A stretch of DNA of 10,744 nucleotides from Deltaproteobacteria bacterium (GTDB lineage Bacteria; JAUYMQ01). The notes beneath the pieces were generated by a model. It was not told the DNA's origin. It made no database searches and saw nothing but the letters and a program-made list of their open reading frames with translations. Of the stretch, positions 1 through 5,686 are shown piece after piece. The translations under genes were made by a program, and so were the position numbers. Numbering within the stretch: position 1 is the first letter of the stretch; each line of letters begins with the position of its first letter. Location: positions 1 through 10,744 of the forward strand of contig JAUYMQ010000580.1 of the NCBI GenBank assembly GCA_030698575.1, written 5' to 3'.

Positions 1-622
1 GGCGGCCGATGCAGCCCGTGCGGCCGGTGCGCAGGTTGCTCTCGTCGTTCGCGCCGAGGTCATTCGCGCCCCTGCCGCGCCGCCGTCGGGGCTCGACAGC
101 ACCGATGCCTTGATCCGGGCTGAAGCCTATCGCTCGCCTGACGGTGCGCGCCTCGCGACGGCGACGACGCGCGTGACGGGCGCGGGGCGGAGCCCGGCGG
201 AGTCCGACGCAGAGGCCCTGGCCCACGGGGCGGAGCCGCTCGCCCGCGCGCTCGAGGGCCCGCTCCGCAGTGGCGTTGTGCGGCCCGTCCAGGAGCCGCG
301 CCCGATGCCGATCGTTCTCGAGGGGCGGCTCGACTGGCGCGGCTACCAGCAGGCCGTCGCGATCATTCGCGAAACGCTCCCCGAGATCGACGCGCTGGAA
401 GAGAGGCGGTTCGCAGCCGGCAGATTCACCCTGCAGGCTGTCTGCGGGTGCGAGCCGGAAGAGGCGGCGCGCCGCCTTGACGGGACGGCGCGAGGCGGCC
501 TTCGCCTGACTGCTTCGAGTGAAGGCGGCACGCTGCGCGTGCGCGCGGCGCCCTCTGCATCTCCGGACGCAGCCTCCGGGTCGGCGGCCCCGGGTGTCGC
601 GGGACGGGACACGCTGCCATGA
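1..622 (+). CDS. Unrecognised protein, 3' part of gene (5' end outside window)
   Basis: The frame is open from base 2 to the TGA at 620-622, giving about 206 residues with the real start outside the window. I do not recognise the product. The first ~90 residues are Ala-rich alpha/beta sequence with a repeated Ala/Arg helix pattern and short strands (for example VALVVRAEV). This pattern recalls FlgT/LPP20-type envelope domains, but only loosely. A second module, roughly residues 100-185, reads as strand, helix (RGYQQAVAIIRETLP), strand, short helix, strand and contains a CGC motif. The last ~24 residues are Ala/Ser/Pro/Gly-rich and probably disordered. The stop overlaps the pgsA start as ATGA, so the two genes are probably translationally coupled. 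A TTG at 110 is an internal codon, not a convincing start, because the frame stays open upstream. Coding status is well supported; function is unknown. Confidence 0.7.
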   Translation, partial: AADAARAAGAQVALVVRAEVIRAPAAPPSGLDSTDALIRAEAYRSPDGARLATATTRVTGAGRSPAESDAEALAHGAEPLARALEGPLRSGVVRPVQEPRPMPIVLEGRLDWRGYQQAVAIIRETLPEIDALEERRFAAGRFTLQAVCGCEPEEAARRLDGTARGGLRLTASSEGGTLRVRAAPSASPDAASGSAAPGVAGRDTLP

Positions 623-1158
623 CCATCCCGAACGCAATTACTATTTTACGCATTCTGCTCGTACCTCCCTTCGTGATCTATCTCCTGCGGGGGCAGTACG
701 CGGGCGCGCTGATCATCTTTGCCGTCGCGGGCATCTCTGATCTCATCGACGGCTACATAGCCAGGCGTTTCAGGCAGCAGTCCAAGATCGGGGCCTTCAT
801 CGATCCGCTGGCCGACAAGCTCCTAGCGGGGACGGCCTTCGTTCTGCTCGCGACCGAGAAGATCATTCCCGACTGGCTCGCGGTGATCGTGATAAGCCGG
901 GAGGTGGTGATCGTGGGGGGGCTTTACCTGCTCTCGCTCCTGGGCGCGCAGATCACCATCGCGCCGAGCCAGACGGGAAAACTCAACACCGCGGTCCAGC
1001 TGAGCACCGTCTGCCTCTGCCTGCTCGCGAGTGTCGAATCGCTCGGCATCCCGGCGGGCTTCGATCGTTTCCTCGAGGTGCTTTTTCTCGTGACGGCCGT
1101 GACAACGGTGATTTCGGGTTTCCAGTACCTTCGGCGGGGCCTGCGCATGGTGCCGTGA
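619..1158 (+). CDS. pgsA: CDP-diacylglycerol--glycerol-3-phosphate 3-phosphatidyltransferase
   Basis: This inner-membrane enzyme makes phosphatidylglycerophosphate from CDP-diacylglycerol and glycerol-3-phosphate, the committed step to phosphatidylglycerol and cardiolipin. The 179 residues match the usual family length. The complete CDP-alcohol phosphatidyltransferase signature is visible: D41, D44-G45, A48-R49, G58, D62 and D66 with the expected spacing (SDLIDGYIARR, then GAFIDPLADK). The N-terminus (IPNAITILRILLVPP) is typical of PgsA, and the rest is mostly hydrophobic membrane helices, at about 7-23, 28-40, 87-107, 125-140 and 151-166. The ATG overlaps the upstream stop by four bases and lacks a strong Shine-Dalgarno of its own, which suggests coupling. 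The fold is shared with other CDP-alcohol transferases, so substrate is inferred from the N-terminal motif and size. Confidence 0.93.
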   Translation: MTIPNAITILRILLVPPFVIYLLRGQYAGALIIFAVAGISDLIDGYIARRFRQQSKIGAFIDPLADKLLAGTAFVLLATEKIIPDWLAVIVISREVVIVGGLYLLSLLGAQITIAPSQTGKLNTAVQLSTVCLCLLASVESLGIPAGFDRFLEVLFLVTAVTTVISGFQYLRRGLRMVP

Positions 1159-1182
1159 GAGGTTCTGTCGGCAAATTACGGC

Positions 1183-1211
1183 TTGACAGGGATCGGGCGA
1201 ATAAGTATAGA
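1183..1211 (+). promoter_or_regulatory. Sigma70-type promoter for tRNA-Val
   Basis: A perfect TTGACA -35 box (1183-1188) is followed after 17 bases by TATAGA (1206-1211), a four-of-six match to the -10 consensus. An AT-rich stretch follows in otherwise GC-rich DNA. It lies about 55 bases upstream of tRNA-Val and just after the pgsA stop. It may also contribute transcription to thrS, since no clear terminator is seen between the tRNA and thrS. Confidence 0.75.
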
Positions 1212-1235
1212 TTACGGGTATTTAAGACGTTCTGA

Positions 1236-1254
1236 GGCGCCCCTCGGGGGCGCC
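1236..1254 (+). repeat. GC-rich inverted repeat in the tRNA-Val leader
   Basis: GGCGCCCC (1236-1243) and GGGGCGCC (1247-1254) form a perfect 8-bp stem with a TCG loop. It sits between the tRNA-Val promoter and the mature tRNA 5' end, 11 bases before the tRNA. No T-run follows, so it does not look like an intrinsic terminator. It would be part of the pre-tRNA leader removed by RNase P. Confidence 0.6.
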
Positions 1255-1265
1255 CAGGTATTCCC

Positions 1266-1340
<75 letters not shown>

Positions 1341-1435
1341 TTTTTGCTTCTCGCGGCCCATTTTTCCACGAGATCTTCGCACCTTAGCGAACGGTCGCCT
1401 GCGGCCTGCCGCGCGCGTTCCAGTGAGGGGAACCC

Positions 1436-1480
1436 ATGCTCCGGCCGGAGCCCAGACGTTCATGCCTGACATCCGTGTAA
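1436..1480 (+). other. 14-codon upstream ORF overlapping the thrS start
   Basis: A GAGGGG Shine-Dalgarno-like run (1425-1430) lies five bases before an ATG at 1436. That ATG opens a 14-residue ORF (MLRPEPRRSCLTSV) ending at TAA 1478-1480. It is out of frame with thrS and runs across the proposed thrS ATG at 1462. It contains only one Thr codon, so it is not a classical threonine attenuation leader. It might couple or tune thrS translation, or the Shine-Dalgarno may be coincidental. Its translation is unproven. Confidence 0.3.
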
Positions 1481-3375
1481 CCTTTCCCGACGGTGCCGTC
1501 AGGACCTTCACGAAGGGGGTGACGCTCCAGGCCATCGCCGAAGCGGTGGGCCCGCGACTGGCGAAGGACGCGGTGGCCGGGAAGATCGACGATGAGATCG
1601 TGGATCTCAGCCAGACGCTGGATCGCGATGCCCGGGTGACCATCCTGACGCCCCGCGACCCGGAAGGGCTCGAGGTCTACCGGCACTCATCGAGCCATCT
1701 GATGGCCTACGCGGTGAAGGAGCTCTTCGAGGACGTCAAAGTCGCCATCGGGCCGGTGATCGAGAACGGGTTCTACTACGACTTCGACACCTCCCACGTT
1801 CTCACGCCGGAGGATTTCCCGGCGATCGAGAGCAAGATGAAGGAACTGATCGCGCGCGATCTTCCCTTCGAGCGCGAGGTTGTCCCGCAGGCTGACGCCC
1901 TCAGGTTTTTCGAGGAGCGCGGCGAAACCTACAAGAAGGAGATCGTCGAGGGTCTCGACGAGCAGATCACGACCTACAGGGTGGGGGACTTCGTGGATCT
2001 CTGCCGCGGCCCCCACGTCCCCTCGTCGGGAAAGATCAAGGCTTACAAGCTCACCGGGGTGGCGGGAGCGTACTGGCGTGGCTCCGAGATGAACCCCATG
2101 CTCCAGCGCCTGTACGCGACGAGCTGGCCCACCAAGAAGGAGCTGGACGAGCACCTCGAGCGGCTCGAGGAGGCCAAGCGCCGCGATCACCGGCGCCTCG
2201 GGCGCGAGCTGGAACTGTTCAGCATCTCGGAGGAGCTGGGTCCGGGACTCATCCTCTGGCATCCGAAGGGCGCGCGCGTCCGGAACATCATCGAGGACCA
2301 CTGGCGAAAGGAGCACTACCGCCACGGCTACGATCTGGTCGCATCGCCGCACGTCGCCAAGCTCCAGCTCTGGGAGACGAGCGGGCACACCGCCTTCTAC
2401 CGTGAGAACATGTACTCTCCGATGGAGGTGGACGAGACGAAGTATCTCGTCAAGCCGATGAACTGTCCCTTCCACGTTCAGATCTTCGGCACCAAGACAC
2501 GGAGTTATCGCGATCTCCCCTTCCGCTGGGCGGAGCTGGGGACGGTCTACCGCTACGAGCGGTCAGGGGTTCTGCACGGGCTCATGCGGGTGCGGGGTTT
2601 CACGCAGGACGACGCGCACATCTTCTGCCGGCCCGACCAGCTCGAGGATGAGATCGGCACGGTCCTTCAGTTCGTCTTCTCGATGCTCCGGACTTTCGGC
2701 TTCGAGGAGTACGAGATCTTCCTTTCGACACGGCCCGAGAAGTACGTCGGCTCGCTCGACGACTGGGAACATGCCACGGGCGCCCTCGAGGCCGCCCTGA
2801 AGGGCCTCCGGGTCGAGTTCGCGGTGGATCCGGGCGAGGGGGTCTTCTACGGGCCGAAGATCGACATAAAGATCAAGGACTGTCTCGGGCGCTCATGGCA
2901 GTGCTCGACTGTGCAGGTCGATTTTAACAACCCCGAGCGGTTCAACCTGGGCTACGTTGGCAGCGATGGCGAGCAGCACCGCCCCATCATGGTGCACCGC
3001 GCGCTGCTGGGCTCGATCGAGCGGTTCTTTGGAATCCTGATCGAGCACTACGGCGGCGCCTTCCCGCTCTGGCTGGCGCCGACGCAGGTGCGCGTGCTTC
3101 CCGTGTCGGAGAAATTCGAGGAGTATGCGCGGAAGGTCCACAAGCAGCTCATCGAGGCGGACGTTCGCTCGGAACTCGACGACCGGAACGAGAAGCTTGG
3201 CTTCCGCATCCGGGAGGGGGAGCTTCAGAAGGTCCCCCTCATGCTCATTCTGGGAGAGCGGGAGCAAGAGGCGGAAAACGTAACTTACAGGGAGCGCGGC
3301 CGGGGAAAGCAGGCGACCACGGGGCTCGAGGAGCTGGTTACTCTCGTCAAGGAGCGCGAACAGCAGCGCCAGTGA
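1462..3375 (+). CDS. thrS: Threonine--tRNA ligase
   Basis: This cytoplasmic class II synthetase charges tRNA-Thr and edits mischarged Ser-tRNA-Thr. The 637 residues from the ATG at 1462 match the usual ~640. Domains in order are an N-terminal TGS domain (~1-65), the editing domain with HxxxH (H75, H79) and C181/H185, the catalytic core (~260-530), and the C-terminal anticodon-binding domain (~540-637). The active-site zinc ligands are intact: C335 (in PMNCPFH), H386 (in DDAHIF) and H512 (in IMVHRALLGS), numbered almost as in E. coli. Motif 2 (TVYRYERSGVLHGLMRVRGF) is also complete. A longer frame opens at GTG 1423, but it adds 13 unconserved residues and has no Shine-Dalgarno. ATG 1462 has GGAG at 1447-1450 and starts at the expected TGS position (MPDIRVTFPDG). 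It is the first gene of the thrS-infC-rpmI-rplT-pheST-ihfA cluster. Confidence 0.97.
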   Translation: MPDIRVTFPDGAVRTFTKGVTLQAIAEAVGPRLAKDAVAGKIDDEIVDLSQTLDRDARVTILTPRDPEGLEVYRHSSSHLMAYAVKELFEDVKVAIGPVIENGFYYDFDTSHVLTPEDFPAIESKMKELIARDLPFEREVVPQADALRFFEERGETYKKEIVEGLDEQITTYRVGDFVDLCRGPHVPSSGKIKAYKLTGVAGAYWRGSEMNPMLQRLYATSWPTKKELDEHLERLEEAKRRDHRRLGRELELFSISEELGPGLILWHPKGARVRNIIEDHWRKEHYRHGYDLVASPHVAKLQLWETSGHTAFYRENMYSPMEVDETKYLVKPMNCPFHVQIFGTKTRSYRDLPFRWAELGTVYRYERSGVLHGLMRVRGFTQDDAHIFCRPDQLEDEIGTVLQFVFSMLRTFGFEEYEIFLSTRPEKYVGSLDDWEHATGALEAALKGLRVEFAVDPGEGVFYGPKIDIKIKDCLGRSWQCSTVQVDFNNPERFNLGYVGSDGEQHRPIMVHRALLGSIERFFGILIEHYGGAFPLWLAPTQVRVLPVSEKFEEYARKVHKQLIEADVRSELDDRNEKLGFRIREGELQKVPLMLILGEREQEAENVTYRERGRGKQATTGLEELVTLVKEREQQRQ

Positions 3376-3463
3376 CGAGGGAACCTATCCACGATGACGG
3401 GCGTCGAGGACACGAGGGAGCTTGCATGCGGAGCGCGACCACTGGCCTAAGCCCGTAGCCAAT

Positions 3464-3469
3464 AGGAGG
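3464..3469 (+). promoter_or_regulatory. Strong Shine-Dalgarno that sets the infC start
   Basis: The run AGGAGGAGGT spans 3464-3473. In its upstream register, AGGAGG (3464-3469) lies five bases before ATA 3475. No ATG, GTG or TTG follows at a usable distance in the IF3 frame. An in-frame TAG at 3463-3465 blocks any start further upstream, so this site points to ATA as the initiation codon. Confidence 0.75.
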
Positions 3470-3474
3470 AGGTC

Positions 3475-3990
3475 ATAGCAAAAGAAGTTCGAGTCAATCG
3501 AAAGATCCGCTCGCGCGAGGTTCGCGTAATCAATCACGACGGAACGCAGCTGGGAATCATGCAGATCGACGATGCTTTGGAGACCGCCGATCGCGAGAGC
3601 CTCGACCTCGTCGAGGTTTCGCCGAACGCTGCCCCGCCCGTTTGCCGGATCATGGACTACGGAAAGTACAAGTACGAGCAGAAGAAGAAGGCGAGCGATG
3701 CCCGGAAGAGCCAGCACGTCACCCATTTGAAAGAGGTGAAGTTCAGGCCCGGCACGAGCATGCACGACTTCGACTTCAAGCTCAACAACGTCAGGCGGTT
3801 TCTGAAGGAAGGGCACAAGGCCAAGATCACCATTACCTTCCGAGGGCGGCAGATCGCCTATCCGGATCTGGGCCGCAAGCTCCTCGGGCGCGTTGCCGAA
3901 GCCACGAAGGAGGAAGCCGTCGTCGAACAGTATCCGCGGTTCGAGGGGCGGAACATGACGATGATCCTGGCGCCGCCATCCCAGAACTAA
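3475..3990 (+). CDS. infC: Translation initiation factor IF-3, probable AUA start codon
   Basis: IF3 binds the 30S subunit, blocks premature 50S joining and rejects non-canonical start codons and elongator tRNAs. From ATA 3475 the product is 171 residues, normal for the family. The N-terminal domain begins (M)AKEVRVNRKIRSREVRVI, the expected IF3 start. The family signature runs at about residues 58-71 (RIMDYGKYKYEQKK), followed by a Lys-rich linker and the C-terminal domain (LKEVKFRPGT, then FRGRQIAYPDLG). The first in-frame ATG, at 3559, would remove 28 conserved residues, and an in-frame TAG at 3463-3465 excludes a start upstream. E. coli infC uses AUU, and its rarity underlies IF3 autoregulation; the same logic is inferred here for AUA. 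The gene lies 99 bases after thrS and 26 bases before rpmI. Confidence 0.95.
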   Translation: MAKEVRVNRKIRSREVRVINHDGTQLGIMQIDDALETADRESLDLVEVSPNAAPPVCRIMDYGKYKYEQKKKASDARKSQHVTHLKEVKFRPGTSMHDFDFKLNNVRRFLKEGHKAKITITFRGRQIAYPDLGRKLLGRVAEATKEEAVVEQYPRFEGRNMTMILAPPSQN

Positions 3991-4016
3991 CGTCTCAGCC
4001 CTGATAAGGAAAGCAC

Positions 4017-4214
4017 ATGCCGAAGATCAAGACGAACCGTGGGGCCGCGAAGCGTTTCAGGAAGAGCGCCAGCGGCAAGCTGAAGCGCAAGCGCGCTTTC
4101 CAGAGGCATATTCTCACTTCGAAGTCGTCCAAGCGGAAGCGGGCAATGCGCAGGCCCCAGTACGTGGCGGCTGCCGACGAGAGGAACATCAAGAAGCTGC
4201 TCCCGTATCTCTGA
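4017..4214 (+). CDS. rpmI: 50S ribosomal protein bL35
   Basis: This is a small, strongly basic large-subunit protein of 65 residues, the standard length. It starts with the family motif [14 protein letters not shown] and keeps the central basic segment with H31 ([15 protein letters not shown]). A TAAGGA Shine-Dalgarno (4005-4010) lies six bases before the ATG. It sits between infC and rplT, the near-universal arrangement. In E. coli this trio is under translational autoregulation by L20; that is established for E. coli and only assumed here. Confidence 0.97.
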   Translation: MPKIKTNRGAAKRFRKSASGKLKRKRAFQRHILTSKSSKRKRAMRRPQYVAAADERNIKKLLPYL

Positions 4215-4223
4215 GGGGGCCGC

Positions 4224-4242
4224 GCCGGGGCGACGCTCCGGC
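4224..4242 (+). repeat. Hairpin between rpmI and rplT
   Basis: GCCGGGG (4224-4230) pairs with CTCCGGC (4236-4242), seven base pairs including one G-T, around a five-base loop CGACG. It lies ten bases after the rpmI stop and seven bases before the rplT Shine-Dalgarno (AAGGGGAG, 4250-4257). No T-run follows. It could be a simple spacer structure or part of an L20-responsive leader; the sequence cannot decide. Confidence 0.35.
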
Positions 4243-4265
4243 CGCCAGGAAGGGGAGTCAGGACC

Positions 4266-4631
4266 ATGCCCAGGGTAAAACGCGGCACGAAAGCCCGTGC
4301 CCGAAGAAAAAAGGTGCTGAAGGAGGCGAAGGGTTACCGGGGAGCGCGTTCCCGGCTCTACCGGACCGCCACCGAGGCCGTGGACAAGGCGGGGGTCTAT
4401 GCCTACCGCGATCGGCGCGTGCGAAAGCGCAACTTCCGCGCGCTCTGGATCACGCGCATCGGCGCCGCGGCGAAACAGTGTGAGACCAACTACCGCGACC
4501 TGATCCACGGTCTGGCGCTCGCAAGCGTCCAGCTCGATCGCAAAGTCCTCGCAGACCTTGCCGTGAAGGATCCGGACACTTTCCGCGCGCTCGTAGAGGT
4601 CGCCATTCACGCGAATCGATCGGCGGCCTGA
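4266..4631 (+). CDS. rplT: 50S ribosomal protein bL20
   Basis: This early-assembly protein of the large subunit binds 23S rRNA. The 121 residues fit the usual ~118. The extended basic N-terminal arm is typical ([19 protein letters not shown], then [11 protein letters not shown]). The globular C-terminal domain follows, with [18 protein letters not shown] and a late helix at [12 protein letters not shown]. The ATG is preceded by AAGGGGAG (4250-4257). In E. coli, L20 represses its own operon; no matching pseudoknot was traced here. Only 27 bases separate its stop from pheS, leaving no room for a pheM-type leader peptide and attenuator. Confidence 0.97.
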   Translation: MPRVKRGTKARARRKKVLKEAKGYRGARSRLYRTATEAVDKAGVYAYRDRRVRKRNFRALWITRIGAAAKQCETNYRDLIHGLALASVQLDRKVLADLAVKDPDTFRALVEVAIHANRSAA

Positions 4632-4658
4632 GCCCATCCGCTCCGGCGGGACACGGTC

Positions 4659-5684
4659 ATGATCGAAGCGCTGAATGCCATTCGTGATGAGGCGCTCCGC
4701 CGTCTGGCGGAGCTGGGCGCCGATGCGCCCGAAGCCGAGATCAGGGACCTGCGCGCCCGCTACCTGGGGCGGGAAGGCTCCCTTTCGGTCGCAATGCGGG
4801 GGATGGGCAAACTGCCGGCCTCCGAGCGCCCTGAGATCGGCCGCCTTGCGAACGAGGTAAAGGGCGCCATCGAGGAGGCGTTTGAGACGGCCCAGGGCGC
4901 GCTCGCTGCGCGTGAGCGGGCCCAAAGCCTGGCAAGCGAGCGGGTGGACGTCACGCTGCCCGGACGCACGCCGGCTATCGGCCGCGTCCATCCCCTTACG
5001 CAGACAGCCGAGCGGGCCACCGAGATCTTCGTGGGCCTCGGATTCTCGGTGGCCGAGGGCCCCGACGTCGAAACCGACTACAACAACTTCGAGGCCCTCA
5101 ACATTCCCCGGGATCACCCGGCTCGTGAACTGCAGGACACCTTCTACGTCGCCGACGACATCGTCCTGCGCACCCACACCTCGCCCGTCCAGATCCGGAC
5201 CATGAAGCAGCGGAAACCTCCTCTGCGTGTCATCGCCCCCGGGACCGTCTACCGGCGCGACGACGACGTGACCCACAGCCCCATGTTTCTCCAGATCGAG
5301 GGGTTCATGGTCGACGAGAAAGTCACTTTCGGCGATCTGAAAGGCGTTCTCACGGCCTTTCTCCAGGAGATGTTCGACAAAGGCACGCGGCTTCGCTTCC
5401 GCCCCAGCTACTTCCCCTTCGTGGAGCCCGGCGCGGAGGTCGACATCGAGTGCTTCCTTTGCAGGGCGAAGGGCTGCCGGGTGTGCAAGGGGACGGCCTG
5501 GATCGAGATCCTGGGGGCGGGGATGATTCATCCGGAGGTCTTCCGCGCGGTGGGCTATGACCCCGCGGCCTGCTCGGGCTTCGCCTTCGGGATGGGAATC
5601 GAACGGATCGCCATGCTCCGCTACGGTGTGAATGACATCCGCCATTTTTACGAGAACGACCAGAATTTCCTGGAGCAGTTCTAG
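4659..5684 (+). CDS. pheS: Phenylalanine--tRNA ligase alpha subunit
   Basis: PheS is the catalytic subunit of the cytoplasmic alpha2beta2 class II synthetase that charges tRNA-Phe. The 341 residues match the family. An N-terminal coiled-coil arm (~1-95) that contacts tRNA is followed by the catalytic domain starting at HPLTQT (111-116). Motif 2 is at about 195-218 (PGTVYRRDDDVTHSPMF, then QIEGFMVD) and motif 3 at about 307-319 (GFAFGMGIERIAM). F308-A309 matches the residue pair governing phenylalanine specificity. A four-cysteine cluster, C265, C268, C273 and C276, is common in bacterial PheS outside the E. coli type and could hold zinc. The Shine-Dalgarno is weak (GGCGGGA before the ATG), suggesting coupling to rplT. 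The pheT ATG begins two bases after the TAG. Confidence 0.97.
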   Translation: MIEALNAIRDEALRRLAELGADAPEAEIRDLRARYLGREGSLSVAMRGMGKLPASERPEIGRLANEVKGAIEEAFETAQGALAARERAQSLASERVDVTLPGRTPAIGRVHPLTQTAERATEIFVGLGFSVAEGPDVETDYNNFEALNIPRDHPARELQDTFYVADDIVLRTHTSPVQIRTMKQRKPPLRVIAPGTVYRRDDDVTHSPMFLQIEGFMVDEKVTFGDLKGVLTAFLQEMFDKGTRLRFRPSYFPFVEPGAEVDIECFLCRAKGCRVCKGTAWIEILGAGMIHPEVFRAVGYDPAACSGFAFGMGIERIAMLRYGVNDIRHFYENDQNFLEQF

Positions 5685-5686
5685 CC

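Noticed and set aside
1687-2475. Minus-strand open frame of 262 codons antisense to thrS
   Set aside because: Antisense to a conserved catalytic gene, with no motif and low-complexity Leu/Val/Arg content.
3394-3450. 18-codon ORF (starts MTGVEDTREL) in the thrS-infC gap
   Set aside because: The Shine-Dalgarno is weak and distant (GAGGG around 3377-3381), there is no Phe/Thr codon run and no terminator pair, so it does not look like a leader peptide.
4632-4658. Possible pheM-type leader and attenuator before pheST
   Set aside because: The rplT-pheS gap is only 27 bases, too short for a leader peptide plus alternative hairpins.
3987-5645. Minus-strand open frame of 552 codons antisense to rplT and pheS
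   Set aside because: It lies wholly opposite two certain genes, its translation shows no domain and is rich in His/Arg/Gly/Asp, and long antisense frames are expected in GC-rich coding DNA.
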